Positions 21,053-30,468 of a stretch of DNA of 40,700 nt are shown here, in pieces. Made by a program: the position numbers and the translations under genes. The notes beneath the pieces are model-generated. The model was given only the letters and a program-made list of their open reading frames with translations, was not told the origin of the DNA and searched no databases. The stretch is from Steroidobacter sp. (GTDB taxonomy: Bacteria; Pseudomonadota; Gammaproteobacteria; Steroidobacterales; Steroidobacteraceae), in contig JAICPY010000030.1 of NCBI GenBank assembly GCA_025929585.1, positions 1 to 40,700 of the forward strand, read 5' to 3'. The first letter of the stretch is position 1; every line of letters begins with the position of its first letter.

Positions 21053-21753
21053 GAGGCTCCATCGTATGGTTGTCCGAGCGCGATTCTCCCCAAGCGTTCC
21101 CGCCGGTCGAGCGGGCCCTCAGTGAACCAGATGGCTTGCTTGCGGCTGGTGGCGATCTATCGCCGCCGCGTCTACTAGAGGCGTACCGGCGAGGCATCTT
21201 TCCCTGGTATTCGCGTGGTCAACCGATTCTGTGGTGGTGTCCGGATCCGCGCGCCGTTTTGATTCCTCAACGGCTAAAGGTCTCACGGAGCCTAGCGAAA
21301 ACACTGCGCAATCGCGGCTTCGAAACGCGTGTCGATCAGTCCTTCCGAGAAGTGCTGCGCTACTGCGGCAGCAGTGAGCTACGTCCGGGCGGTACTTGGC
21401 TGTCCCCTGAGATGCGAGCTGCCTACCTGCGCTTACACAAGCTCGGCTACGCGCACAGCGTTGAAACCTGGCGAGAAGGACAACTGGTCGGTGGTTTGTA
21501 TGGGATCGCTTTGGGCAGAGTGTTCTTTGGGGAATCGATGTTCAGCTTGGGGCGTGACGCTTCTAAAGTCGCGCTAAAGCGTTTATGCGATGAACTGGTG
21601 GCCCGCGAATATCACTTGATCGATTGCCAAATGGCGACCCCTCACTTGATGAGCCTTGGAGCCGAGCTGATCCCGCGCATGGAATTCATCGAGCTACTCT
21701 CTGCGCATGTCGGCGATGAACTCACTGCGCGTGAGTGGCTGCAGACGGCTTGA
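21049..21753 (+). CDS. aat: leucyl/phenylalanyl-tRNA-protein transferase
   Basis: 234 residues, the usual length. Aat adds Leu or Phe to proteins with N-terminal Arg or Lys, creating the N-degrons that ClpS delivers to ClpAP. Family phrases present are EPDGLLAAGGDLSPPRLLEAYRRGIFPWY, ILWWCPDPRAVL, GTWLSPEMRAAYLRLHKLGYAHSVE, GRVFFGESMFS and LIDCQMATPHLMSLGAE. clpA and clpS lie about 1-3 kb downstream on the other strand, so the whole N-end-rule pathway is clustered here. Confidence 0.97.
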   Translation: MRGSIVWLSERDSPQAFPPVERALSEPDGLLAAGGDLSPPRLLEAYRRGIFPWYSRGQPILWWCPDPRAVLIPQRLKVSRSLAKTLRNRGFETRVDQSFREVLRYCGSSELRPGGTWLSPEMRAAYLRLHKLGYAHSVETWREGQLVGGLYGIALGRVFFGESMFSLGRDASKVALKRLCDELVAREYHLIDCQMATPHLMSLGAELIPRMEFIELLSAHVGDELTAREWLQTA

Positions 21754-21865
21754 GGCCGGCGACCGGAGGGCCGTGCAAGAGTAAGAGAGTGCGCAAGGGG
21801 TTAGACCATCATTCTCGCCTAAAGTGGGCACTCCTGGGCGACGACGTGTAGCGCGCGTCTCTCAT

Positions 21866-21890
21866 CTATCCCGTATCCGCTATCCGCTTC
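21866..21890. repeat. orphan arm of the TATCCCC word family
   Basis: CTATCCCG, TATCCGC, TATCCGC and TTC follow the same words and the same orientation as the right arms at 13819 and 19841. I find no matching left arm upstream in the aat-infA gap. It may be a decayed or half element. Confidence 0.55.
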
Positions 21891-21904
21891 TTTCCGCGCT
21901 TTCA

Positions 21905-21934
21905 TTGCATTGACAGGTCCCTTTATGCACAATT
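21905..21934 (+). promoter_or_regulatory. possible infA promoter region
   Basis: TTGCAT with CACAAT 17 bases downstream, or an overlapping exact TTGACA (21910-21915) without a good -10, marks a likely promoter about 45-70 bases upstream of infA. The hexamers are weak and the exact start is uncertain. Confidence 0.3.
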
Positions 21935-21976
21935 CGCGCGCTTTCCGGCGCCGTCCGGGTAATTCATAGAGAGTGC

Positions 21977-22195
21977 ATGTCGAAAGAGGACGCAATTCAG
22001 ATGGAAGGACGTGTGGTCGACACGCTTCCCAACACGACCTTCCGCGTTCAGCTCACGAACGGCCACACGGTCATCGCCCATATCTCGGGCAAGATGCGCA
22101 AGAACTATATTCGCATCCTGACCGGCGATCAGGTCACCGTGGAGCTGACGCCGTATGACCTGACGAAAGGAAGGATTATCTATCGCGGGCGATAA
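21977..22195 (+). CDS. infA: translation initiation factor IF-1
   Basis: 72 residues, exactly the usual IF-1 length. It is a single OB-fold protein that binds the ribosomal A site during initiation together with IF-2 and IF-3. It begins [19 protein letters not shown] and carries the family's [20 protein letters not shown] and [17 protein letters not shown] segments. It is monocistronic, separated from aat by 223 bases and followed by its own terminator. The aat-infA-clpA neighbourhood is conserved. Confidence 0.98.
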   Translation: MSKEDAIQMEGRVVDTLPNTTFRVQLTNGHTVIAHISGKMRKNYIRILTGDQVTVELTPYDLTKGRIIYRGR

Positions 22196-22207
22196 AGCGC
22201 TTCGCGA

Positions 22208-22360
22208 GTTGGCAGTTGACGGTTGACCGTTGACGGCCAGAGAAGGACAAACCAAAAAAAGGCCGGCAATGCCGGCCTTTTTGTTTTCTGACTGCGAATT
22301 CTCAACGGTCGACGACAACCCACTTCTGCTTGCCAACCGTCAACTGTCAACCGTCAACCG
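22208..22360. repeat. heptad-word palindrome, GTTGACG family, copy 1
   Basis: The left arm (22208-22236) is GTTGGCA, GTTGACG, GTTGACC, GTTGACG. The right arm (22332-22360) is CAACCGT, CAACTGT, CAACCGT, CAACC. The infA terminator is nested in its centre, followed by TTTTCTGACTG. It lies between the convergent infA and clpA stop codons. Confidence 0.85.
22254..22287 (+). terminator. rho-independent terminator after infA
   Basis: A perfect 7-base GGCCGGC / GCCGGCC stem with an AAT loop is flanked by seven A on one side and a T-run on the other. It can therefore serve both infA and the convergent clpA. Confidence 0.92.
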
Positions 22361-22369
22361 GCGAAGCCC

Positions 22370-24646
22370 TCAGCTTCCTTCCAACAAAGCCTGCTCGCTA
22401 TCAGCGCGCGCTTCGACCTTGAGCTTGTCATCGTCGCCCAACGTCACGAAGGCATGCCCGCCGCCTATCAGGCGGCCGAACAACAACTCTTCCGCAAGCG
22501 GGCGCTTGATCGCTTCCTGAATGACTCGTGCCATGGGGCGCGCGCCCATCTTCGGATCGTAGCCCTTACGTGCAAGCCACTCGCGCGCCATATCGTCGAT
22601 ATGCAGCTGCACTCCCTTCTGCTCGAGTTGCGCTTCGACTTCCACCAGCAATTTATCGACGACGCGTTGAATGGTTCGCGGATCCAAGCCATTGAACTGA
22701 ATGATGCCATCGAGCCGATTGCGGAACTCCGGTGAGAACAACCGCTTGATTGCCTCCATTCCGTCGGAAGCATGGTCCTGCTGCGTGAAACCGATTGACG
22801 GTCGGTTCATCTCGAATGCGCCTGCGTTGGTCGTCATGACGATGATCACATGGCGGAAATCCGCCTTGCGCCCATTGTTGTCGGTCAACGTGCCGTGATC
22901 CATCACCTGCAGCAACAAGTTGAAAACATCGGGATGCGCCTTCTCGACTTCATCGAGCAGCAACACCGAGTGCGGATGCTTGTTGATCGCCTCAGTCAGC
23001 AAACCACCCTGATCGAACCCGACGTATCCGGGAGGTGCGCCTATCAGGCGCGACACTGTGTGGCGCTCCATGTATTCGGACATGTCGAAGCGAATGAGCT
23101 CCACACCCAGCGCGATCGCAAGCTGACGCGTGACCTCGGTCTTGCCGACGCCGGTTGGGCCTGCGAACAAGAATGAGCCGACTGGCTTACGCTGATCGCC
23201 GAGACCCGATCGAGCCATCTTGATTGCGGAGGACAGCGACTCGATCGCCGGATCCTGGCCATAAATCACCAGCTTGAGATTCCGCTCTAGATTCTTCAAA
23301 ACGTCTTTGTCCGTCGTCGAGACGTTCTTCGGTGGAATGCGTGCAATTCGCGCGACGACGTCTTCGATCATCGTCGTCGTCACTGTCGACTCGCGCTCGC
23401 CTTCCGGCTTCAGGCGCAAACGCGCGCCAGCCTCGTCGATTACGTCGATGGCCTTGTCCGGCAGCTGACGATCGTTGATGTGCCGCGCGGCTAACTCGGC
23501 GGCGGCTGTCAATGCATCATCCGCGTACTGCACGCCGTGATGTTCTTCGAAGCGCGAACGCAAACCTCTGAGGATTTCCACGGTCTCAGGAACCGAAGGC
23601 TCCACGATGTCGACCTTCTGGAAACGCCGCGCGAGGGCGTGATCCTTCTCGAAAATCCCCCGGTACTCGGTATAGGTCGTCGATCCGATGCAGCGCAGCT
23701 CACCATTGGCAAGCGCGGGCTTGATCAGATTCGATGCATCCATAACGCCGCCGGATGCGGCACCAGCGCCGATCACGGTGTGAATCTCGTCGATGAAGAG
23801 TATCGAGCCGGGTATTTTCTTCAGCTCAGACAAAACGCCCTTCAGGCGTTTCTCGAAATCGCCCCGATACTTCGTGCCTGCGATCAGCGCGCCCATGTCC
23901 AACGCGTAGACTGTGCAGTCCGAGAGCACGTCGGGCACTTTGTCCTCGACGATCATGCGTGCCAGCCCTTCGACCAGCGCCGTCTTGCCGACGCCTGCTT
24001 CACCGACGTACAGCGGATTGTTCTTGCGGCGACGGCAAAGAATTTCGACTGTTCGTTCGATCTCCAGCTTTCGGCCGATCAACGGATCGATGCGCCCCTC
24101 CATCGCGAGCTTGTTCAGATTCGTCGTGAACTTCTCCAGCGTCGTGCCGCCCTCGGACTCGCGCTCAGTCTCGGTGCCCGGCGCAGCCTCTTCCTTTTCG
24201 CTGCGGTCATCGGCGATCTTCGAGAGACCATGTGAAATGAAATTGACGACGTCCAATCTCGCAACATCCTGCATGGAAAGCAGGTACGCGGCGTGTGAAT
24301 GCTTCTCGCTGAAGATGGCGACCAACACGTTGGCCGCAGTCACTTCCTTCTTGCCGCTGGATTGGACGTGAAACACCGCTCGCTGCAGGACACGTTGGAA
24401 GCCCAGCGTGGGCTGTACCTCGCGGTCATCGTCTTCCTTCAAACGGGGGGTCGTCTGATCGATGAAGTCTTTCAAATCTTTGCGCAAACGCACGACGTCT
24501 GCGCCGCAGGCGCGGAGGATCTCACGCACTTTGGGTGTATCCACAATGGCGAGCAGCAAATGCTCGACCGTCATGAATTCATGCCGCGCTTCCCGAGCCG
24601 ATTGGAACGCTTCGTTGAGACAGATTTCGAGTTCGCTGCTTAACAC
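22370..24646 (-). CDS. clpA: ATP-dependent Clp protease ATP-binding subunit ClpA
   Basis: 758 residues from a GTG at 24646 with GGTGAG upstream, the same length as Escherichia coli ClpA. It is the AAA+ unfoldase that feeds substrates to ClpP. The N-domain is at 1-145, beginning MLSSELEICLNEAFQ. AAA module 1 has Walker A GEAGVGKT and Walker B ILFIDEIHTVIGAG. Module 2 has Walker A GPTGVGKTE, Walker B VLLLDEVEKAH, and the ClpP-binding IGF loop (MNRPSIGFTQQ) is visible. clpS lies 134 bases upstream in the same direction. The conserved order is clpS-clpA-infA-aat. Confidence 0.97.
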   Translation of the reverse strand: MLSSELEICLNEAFQSAREARHEFMTVEHLLLAIVDTPKVREILRACGADVVRLRKDLKDFIDQTTPRLKEDDDREVQPTLGFQRVLQRAVFHVQSSGKKEVTAANVLVAIFSEKHSHAAYLLSMQDVARLDVVNFISHGLSKIADDRSEKEEAAPGTETERESEGGTTLEKFTTNLNKLAMEGRIDPLIGRKLEIERTVEILCRRRKNNPLYVGEAGVGKTALVEGLARMIVEDKVPDVLSDCTVYALDMGALIAGTKYRGDFEKRLKGVLSELKKIPGSILFIDEIHTVIGAGAASGGVMDASNLIKPALANGELRCIGSTTYTEYRGIFEKDHALARRFQKVDIVEPSVPETVEILRGLRSRFEEHHGVQYADDALTAAAELAARHINDRQLPDKAIDVIDEAGARLRLKPEGERESTVTTTMIEDVVARIARIPPKNVSTTDKDVLKNLERNLKLVIYGQDPAIESLSSAIKMARSGLGDQRKPVGSFLFAGPTGVGKTEVTRQLAIALGVELIRFDMSEYMERHTVSRLIGAPPGYVGFDQGGLLTEAINKHPHSVLLLDEVEKAHPDVFNLLLQVMDHGTLTDNNGRKADFRHVIIVMTTNAGAFEMNRPSIGFTQQDHASDGMEAIKRLFSPEFRNRLDGIIQFNGLDPRTIQRVVDKLLVEVEAQLEQKGVQLHIDDMAREWLARKGYDPKMGARPMARVIQEAIKRPLAEELLFGRLIGGGHAFVTLGDDDKLKVEARADSEQALLEGS

Positions 24647-24780
24647 TGAACGGATCTCACCCTTTGGACGGCGAGCCTTCGCGTCGCGAAGCGTCGCCTA
24701 GAACTGTGATACGGACGATCTGCGATACATGAGACTGCGTGACGGGGGGGTTTTGTTCCGGCACACGCCTCATTCCAACC

Positions 24781-25098
24781 TCAAGCCTCTTCCATCGTGC
24801 ACAGCAAAGGATGCTGATGCTGTCGGGCGTAGGTGGTCACCTGAGCAACCTTGGTTTCGGCGATTTCGAAGGTGAAGACGCCGCAGACGCCCTTTCCTTT
24901 GGTGTGCACTTCAAGCATCACTCGCGTCGCCGTCGTTCGATCCATTGAAAAAATACGTTCGAGAACATCGACGACGAACTCCATCGGAGTGTAATCGTCG
25001 TTCAGTAACACGACCTGGTACAGGGGCGGGCGCTTGAGTTTAGGCTCGGCTTCCTCTGCAACCAGCTCGCGCTCATGTCGTGTGCTCTCTTCCGTCAT
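24781..25098 (-). CDS. clpS: ATP-dependent Clp protease adaptor ClpS
   Basis: 105 residues from the ATG at 25098 (a TTG sits one codon upstream). ClpS binds N-terminal Leu, Phe, Tyr or Trp and delivers the substrate to ClpA. The core is intact: [20 protein letters not shown] forms the degron pocket, followed by [19 protein letters not shown] and the C-terminal [21 protein letters not shown], which contacts the ClpA N-domain. The N-terminal 25 residues form the flexible tail. It pairs with clpA (downstream) and functionally with aat. Confidence 0.96.
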   Translation of the reverse strand: MTEESTRHERELVAEEAEPKLKRPPLYQVVLLNDDYTPMEFVVDVLERIFSMDRTTATRVMLEVHTKGKGVCGVFTFEIAETKVAQVTTYARQHQHPLLCTMEEA

Positions 25099-25253
25099 CA
25101 ACGTCGACGCATACTCGGTTCGGTCTCTTTATAGGGGGGAAAGGCAGACAATACAAGGCGGCATCGGACGCATAAAAAGGATGGCGTCACGGTTCGGTAG
25201 GGGGAACTCTCAAAAGGCGAAACTCGACTAACGACGTGGGAGGCCGAGATCTC

Positions 25254-25370
25254 AAGTCCCCAGTCTGCAGTCTGTAGTCCGTAGCAAGGAGTCAGCAGCC
25301 AATCAGCACCCGCACGCGGGTTGCGATCCAATTCTGGCCACGGACCAGGGACTGCAGACTTTGGACTCCC
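25254..25370. repeat. heptad-word palindrome, AGTCYGY family, copy 1
   Basis: The left arm (25254-25285) is AAGTCCC, CAGTCTG, CAGTCTG, TAGTCCG, TAGC. The right arm (25342-25370) is GGACCAG, GGACTGC, AGACTTT, GGACTCC, preceded by AATTCTGGCCAC. It occupies the middle of the 400-base gap between divergent clpS and gspC; the remainder shows only a possible gspC promoter. Confidence 0.8.
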
Positions 25371-25420
25371 CCTCTCCATTCGTCCTTTTGCGACAGTGTT
25401 TCGCTAATTGGAACAATCTC

Positions 25421-25450
25421 TTGTGACAACCTAACTCGACTCCTTATCAT
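25421..25450 (+). promoter_or_regulatory. possible promoter of the gsp operon
   Basis: TTGTGA, an 18-base spacer and TATCAT (five of six -10 positions) lie 50 bases before the gspC ATG. The predicted leader is about 43 bases. Confidence 0.4.
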
Positions 25451-25499
25451 GGCGCGCTGTTTTTACGCATTCCTCATCCAACACGCACTTACTCTATAA

Positions 25500-26471
25500 A
25501 TGTCGTTTACGGCCAGTTTGCGCGATCTTCAAAGCCAATCGGCACAGCAATGGCTGGACCGTGCGACCCGCACGCTGCCGCAAGCGCTGTCCGTGGTTCT
25601 TGTCATCGCCATCGCCTGGCAGTTGGTACAGCTGACATGGATGCTGTTGGAGCCTCCGCCGCAGGCGGAATTCGAGCCCCTGGTTGCATCCAGCACGCCG
25701 CCCTCCCGGCCCAAGGGTGTCGACGTGCAGGCAATCGTGAACGCGAAACTGTTCGGCACCGCGGAAGCCGGGCAGCCGGTCGAAGGGCCGGCGCCGGAAA
25801 CTCAACTTCCACTGGTGTTATCGGCGGTGTTCGCTGCCGATGATCCTCAGAAGGGACTCGCCGTGATCGGTGACTCCGCGCAGCAAGCGAAGGTATTCGC
25901 AGTCGGTGATGCGGTGCGTTCGGGCACTAAACTGCATTCCGTTTACGTCGATCGAGTGATCTTGGACCGAAATGGTGCACTCGAGACGCTAGCGTTGCCG
26001 AAGCGTAATACATCGACCATGACGGCCACGCGGGCGCCGGCGCCACCCCCACAATCCAGCCGATTCGCCGAGAACCTGCGCAACATCGCGGAAACCAATC
26101 CGACCGCGTTTGCCGAGATCGTGCGCCCGCAGCCTGTGTTCGCGAACGGCGTGCAGCGCGGCTATCGGGTGTATCCAGGTCGAAATCGTCAACAGTTCGC
26201 CAAGCTCGGACTGCAACCCGGCGACTTGGTTTTATCCATCAACGGTACGCCGCTGGATGATCCGCAAAGAGGTATGGAGATCTTCAACACGATCGGCAGC
26301 TCCGATCGTGTCCAGGTCACTGTGGAACGCAACGGCGAACCGCAAGATTTGACGCTCAACACCGCTCAGATCAGCTTGCCTGATCCCAAGGCTGCCCCTC
26401 CCCCGATACGAGGCCGCCCCGCTCCCGGTCGTAATGCTCCGGGCTTCACACCCACGCCGTCGGAGCAATAG
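25500..26471 (+). CDS. gspC: type II secretion system protein GspC
   Basis: 323 residues. GspC is a bitopic inner-membrane protein that links the inner platform to the GspD secretin and helps select substrates. One membrane helix lies at about 28-50, the HR domain at about 75-165 (VNAKLFGTA, LPLVLSAVFA, FAVGDAV), a proline-rich spacer near 180, and a PDZ-like domain at about 215-290 (GYRVYPGRNRQQFAKLGLQPGDLVLSINGTPL). It is the first gene of gspCDEF, with gspD starting 43 bases later. No good ribosome binding site is visible. Confidence 0.92.
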   Translation: MSFTASLRDLQSQSAQQWLDRATRTLPQALSVVLVIAIAWQLVQLTWMLLEPPPQAEFEPLVASSTPPSRPKGVDVQAIVNAKLFGTAEAGQPVEGPAPETQLPLVLSAVFAADDPQKGLAVIGDSAQQAKVFAVGDAVRSGTKLHSVYVDRVILDRNGALETLALPKRNTSTMTATRAPAPPPQSSRFAENLRNIAETNPTAFAEIVRPQPVFANGVQRGYRVYPGRNRQQFAKLGLQPGDLVLSINGTPLDDPQRGMEIFNTIGSSDRVQVTVERNGEPQDLTLNTAQISLPDPKAAPPPIRGRPAPGRNAPGFTPTPSEQ

Positions 26472-26514
26472 AGTCCAAATGGCGGCCGATGAAACACTGC
26501 TTTAAGGAACGTCA

Positions 26515-28740
26515 ATGACGCTCTGGAAAAATAACAAGGTCTCCTCGTCGGCGCGACAGCTTACCAATCGCAGCGCAGCGATTGGTCGCTCGCGTCCGGT
26601 TCTGCTCGCTTTAGTTTGCGCGCTCACTTGGAGTACGGGTTCCGCGCAGCAGCAACAGCAAACTATTACACCCGCATTTCGCGATGCCGACATCCAGCAG
26701 ATCATCGAGGCAGTAAGCACCATCACAGGGCGCACGTTTATTGTCGATCCGCGCGTGCGCGCGCAGGTCACGATTCTGTCCTCCACGCCGATGACGCCGG
26801 ATGCGTTCTATCAGGCGTTCCTCTCGATCCTGCAGGTACATGGGTTCATGGCCGTGCAATCGGGAAATATTACGAAGATCCTGCCGGATGCGAATGCGCG
26901 GCAAGTACCGTCGAACGATTTGCCGTCCAGCATCAGCTCTACTTCCGATGAGATCGTCACGCAAGTCATCGAAATCGAGAACGTCAACGCGGCGCAGCTG
27001 GTGCCGAGTCTTCGCCCGCTGATTCCTCAGCAGGGCCACCTTGCATACATCCCGGGCACCAACACGTTGGTGATTTCCGATCGCGCCAGTAACGTCGCGC
27101 GTCTGATGCGCATCATCGAGCGGCTCGACCGAGCCGGCGATGACGACATCGATCTAGTGCGCCTGGAGAACGCCAGCGCCGGAGAGATTGTGCGCGTGGT
27201 GAACACCTTGTTCGCGCCTGGCGCCGCAGCTCAGCAAGGCGGTGATCCCGGCAGTGCCGTTAAAGTTGTCGCGGACGATCGAACCAATAGCGTGCTCATC
27301 TCCGGTGAGCAGTCGCAACGTTTGCGTATGAAGGCGCTGATTACGCATTTGGATACGCCGTTGGAATCCGGCGGAGACACTCAGGTGCGCTACCTCGAGT
27401 ACGCCGATGCCGAGGAACTCGCTGGCAAGCTCAAGGAGCAGGTACAAGGCATCGTGCAGGCCGCTGCACCGGGCGCACCACCCGCCGCAGGCGGCGCTGG
27501 CGGAGCCGCTGCTGCAGATCGAAATGTGACGATTTGGGCCGACCCACAGAACAACGCTTTGATCGTCACCGCGCCACCGAAGATCATGCGTTCGATCATG
27601 TCGATCGTGGACAAGCTAGACATTCGCCGCTTGCAGGTTCAGGTCGAGGCCATTCTCGTCGAAATCACGGCGACCAAAGCCTCTGAGCTCGGCATCAATT
27701 GGGCAATCGACGGTACGAACTCCGATTCCACCGTTCCGGTCGGAACCTTCAACCAGCCGATCGGCGGCACCAGCATTCTGGACATCATTCAAGGTATTTC
27801 AGATCCGGAGAACATTCCTACCGGCGCGCTGCGCGGAGTGACCATTGGTGCTGGGCGTTTCGGCGATGACGGCACGAATTTCGCGGTGTTGCTGCGCGCT
27901 CTGCGCGGCGATGGCAACAGCAACATCATCTCCACTCCGTCGATCGTCACTATCGACAATGAGGAGGCCGAAATCAAAGTTGCTCAGGAAGTGCCGTTCA
28001 TCACCGGTCAATATGCGAATACCGGGGGCGGACAAGGCAACAACAACTTCGTCAACCCATTTACGACGGTGCAGCGTGAGGAAGTCGGCAATATCTTGAA
28101 GATCACACCACAGATCAACCGCGGCGACACCGTGCTGCTGAAGATCGAGCAGGAGTCTTCCTCGTTGAGTCAAGGTGTCGAAGGCGCGGTCGATTTGATT
28201 ACGAACAAGCGAACGATCTCCACCAAGGTGATGGTGGATGATGGCGGCATCATCGTATTAGGTGGATTGATCGACGATGAGGCACTTGAAAGCGAAAACC
28301 GATTTCCGATCTTGGGTTCCATCCCCATCATCGGTGAGTTTTTCAAGACGCGCAGCGGGCAAACCCGGAAGCGCAATCTGATGGTTTTCATCCGTCCGAC
28401 GATCATCCGTGACGGCGTGCAAGCAGCGATCGCCACGAATACGAAATACAATGTTCTGCGCGATCAGCAACTCAAGCGTCGCAATGGCAACGTCACGCTG
28501 CTGCCGGGCGAGCGACAGCCAACGTTGCCGCCGATCGAAGACTTGTCGCGCTACGGCGATCCAACGGCAGGCGCGGAGGAACCTGCGCCCGGAAGTGACA
28601 GAACCCAGGTGGAGCCGCGACAAACCGAGCCGCCGACACCTCCAGAGCAGGTTGAGGAAGGCGAGCCAGGCGATCAGCCGGTACCGCGCAATGTTCCCCC
28701 TCCGGATTCACCACAGGAATTGCGTCCTCGGGCGCAGTGA
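26515..28740 (+). CDS. gspD: type II secretion system secretin GspD
   Basis: 741 residues with AAGGA before the ATG. It is the outer-membrane channel of the type II system. The signal peptide ends at about residue 44 (STGSA-Q). Domain N0 spans about 50-125 and N1-N3 about 148-370, with a Gly/Ala-rich insert (317-335) in N3. The secretin core spans about 375-635, including VPFITG at 493-498 and VLGGLIDD at 581-588. The final 80 residues form a proline- and glutamate-rich tail where an S-domain for pilotin binding may lie. It sits between gspC and gspE. Confidence 0.96.
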   Translation: MTLWKNNKVSSSARQLTNRSAAIGRSRPVLLALVCALTWSTGSAQQQQQTITPAFRDADIQQIIEAVSTITGRTFIVDPRVRAQVTILSSTPMTPDAFYQAFLSILQVHGFMAVQSGNITKILPDANARQVPSNDLPSSISSTSDEIVTQVIEIENVNAAQLVPSLRPLIPQQGHLAYIPGTNTLVISDRASNVARLMRIIERLDRAGDDDIDLVRLENASAGEIVRVVNTLFAPGAAAQQGGDPGSAVKVVADDRTNSVLISGEQSQRLRMKALITHLDTPLESGGDTQVRYLEYADAEELAGKLKEQVQGIVQAAAPGAPPAAGGAGGAAAADRNVTIWADPQNNALIVTAPPKIMRSIMSIVDKLDIRRLQVQVEAILVEITATKASELGINWAIDGTNSDSTVPVGTFNQPIGGTSILDIIQGISDPENIPTGALRGVTIGAGRFGDDGTNFAVLLRALRGDGNSNIISTPSIVTIDNEEAEIKVAQEVPFITGQYANTGGGQGNNNFVNPFTTVQREEVGNILKITPQINRGDTVLLKIEQESSSLSQGVEGAVDLITNKRTISTKVMVDDGGIIVLGGLIDDEALESENRFPILGSIPIIGEFFKTRSGQTRKRNLMVFIRPTIIRDGVQAAIATNTKYNVLRDQQLKRRNGNVTLLPGERQPTLPPIEDLSRYGDPTAGAEEPAPGSDRTQVEPRQTEPPTPPEQVEEGEPGDQPVPRNVPPPDSPQELRPRAQ

Positions 28741-28827
28741 CGGCGAGCGCGTGAAGCGGCACAGTGACGGCCTCGTTTTGCAAGACCGAAGCGCGCAGCG
28801 CGTCCTCAGTGCTCGTGCGCAAATGAG

Positions 28828-30369
28828 ATGCCAATGAGCACACACGCTGAAATAGAACCCGCCTTGGCCAATGTTGCGATCGCAGCGCCGATGACCTTGG
28901 CCTCGGCTCAGCAAAAGCTGTCATTCGCTTTTTGTAAGCGGCATGGCGTGCTGATCCAGCGCATCGACGAGCACTGCGCAGAGGCCGTGTACCGCGCTGG
29001 AGCGCAGCCCTCGAGCATTGCGGAGGTGCGCCGCGTGCTCGGCATTCCTTTGCAGTTGCGGCGGGTAGACAGCGAGTCATTCGATCAGCTATTGCGCCAA
29101 CAATATGAGGGCGGCACGAATACCGCGATGCAGATGGTCGGCGGTATGGAAGACGATACCGATCTGGCTCATCTGGCGCAGGACCTTCCCGAGCCGTCGG
29201 ACTTGCTCGAAAGCGACGACCAAGCGCCGATCATCAAATTGATCAATGCGATCTTGACGCAGGCCGTCAAAGACAATGCATCGGATATTCACATCGAACC
29301 CTTCGAGAATCGCCTAGTGGTTCGATTCCGTGTCGATGGTGTGCTGAGAGAGGTTCTGCAGTCTCGTCGAGCGGTTGCATCGTTAGTCGTCTCTCGTATC
29401 AAGGTCATGTCCAAGCTCGACATTGCCGAGAAGCGATTGCCTCAAGACGGACGCATCTCGTTGCGTGTCGCTGGTCGCGCGGTCGACGTCCGCGTTTCCA
29501 CAATCCCGGCAGGACATGGTGAGCGCGTCGTGCTTCGCTTGCTCGACAAGCAGGCCGGCCGTCTCGAGCTCAACGCGCTTGGAATGGATCCTCGAACTCA
29601 GTCGTTGATGGACGAGCTGATTCACAAGCCGCACGGCATCTTGCTCGTGACCGGCCCCACCGGCTCGGGTAAGACGACGACGCTGTACTCGGCGCTGGAG
29701 CGTATCAACGACAATACGCGCAACATCATGACGGTCGAAGATCCAATCGAGTACTACATCGACGGGATCGGCCAGACTCAGGTCAATACAAAGGTCGAAA
29801 TGACTTTCGCCCGCGGGCTGCGTGCCATCCTGCGTCAAGATCCGGATGTAGTCATGATCGGCGAAATTCGCGATCTGGAAACCGCGCACATCGCGGTCCA
29901 AGCTTCGCTTACCGGCCACTTGGTGCTCTCGACACTGCATACAAACACTGCAGTGGGTGCCGTCACGCGCCTACGCGACATGGGTGTCGAACCCTTCCTA
30001 CTCTCTTCTAGCTTGATCGGCGTGCTCGCTCAACGGCTCGTGCGAGTTCTGAACCCAGATACAAAAGAAGCCTACCAAGCCGGCGAATACGAGCGGCGGT
30101 TGATGAACGTACCCGCTGGCGCAGCGTCGCCGACGCTTTATCGCCCCGGCAACGATCCGACGCACGGTTTCAAGGGACGCACCGGCATTTACGAGCTCGT
30201 GGTCGTGGACGACGCGATGCGCACCATGATCCACGACGGTTCGAGCGAGCAAGAGCTCGAACGTCACGCTCGCAAGCTCACACCGAGCATCCGCGACGAC
30301 GGTCGATCGAAGATCCTGTCGGGCGTCACGACGATCGAAGAAGTGTTGAGAGTGACAAGGGAAGATTAG
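28828..30369 (+). CDS. gspE: type II secretion ATPase GspE, lacking the tetracysteine zinc motif
   Basis: 513 residues. It is the cytoplasmic AAA-like ATPase that powers pseudopilus assembly. N1E-type domains lie at about 20-130. Walker A is GPTGSGKTT at 276-284, the Asp box is MTVEDPIEYY at 301-310, Walker B is DPDVVMIGEIRDLETA and the His box is STLHTNTA. The usual CxxC-(n)-CxxC module after the His box is replaced: where LCPDCK normally stands the sequence is LNPDTK (408-413), and no cysteine occurs up to the GRTGIYEL motif. The gap after gspD is 87 bases. The stop codon abuts a heptad-word palindrome that separates it from gspF. Confidence 0.94.
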   Translation: MPMSTHAEIEPALANVAIAAPMTLASAQQKLSFAFCKRHGVLIQRIDEHCAEAVYRAGAQPSSIAEVRRVLGIPLQLRRVDSESFDQLLRQQYEGGTNTAMQMVGGMEDDTDLAHLAQDLPEPSDLLESDDQAPIIKLINAILTQAVKDNASDIHIEPFENRLVVRFRVDGVLREVLQSRRAVASLVVSRIKVMSKLDIAEKRLPQDGRISLRVAGRAVDVRVSTIPAGHGERVVLRLLDKQAGRLELNALGMDPRTQSLMDELIHKPHGILLVTGPTGSGKTTTLYSALERINDNTRNIMTVEDPIEYYIDGIGQTQVNTKVEMTFARGLRAILRQDPDVVMIGEIRDLETAHIAVQASLTGHLVLSTLHTNTAVGAVTRLRDMGVEPFLLSSSLIGVLAQRLVRVLNPDTKEAYQAGEYERRLMNVPAGAASPTLYRPGNDPTHGFKGRTGIYELVVVDDAMRTMIHDGSSEQELERHARKLTPSIRDDGRSKILSGVTTIEEVLRVTRED

Positions 30370-30448
30370 TTGACCGTTGGCGGTTGACGGCCATGCGAGA
30401 ACAAGAATCACGCTTTCTTTTCTGACCGTCAACTGTCAACCGTCAACC
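30369..30448. repeat. heptad-word palindrome, GTTGACG family, copy 2
   Basis: The left arm (30369-30390) is GTTGACC, GTTGGCG, GTTGACG. The right arm (30425-30448) is ACCGTCAACTGTCAACCGTCAACC in 7-base register. The centre contains CTTTCTTTTCTGAC. It fills the gap between gspE and gspF within one operon, so transcription of gspF must pass through it. Confidence 0.85.
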
Positions 30449-30468
30449 GCAACCTTATACTTCCACCT

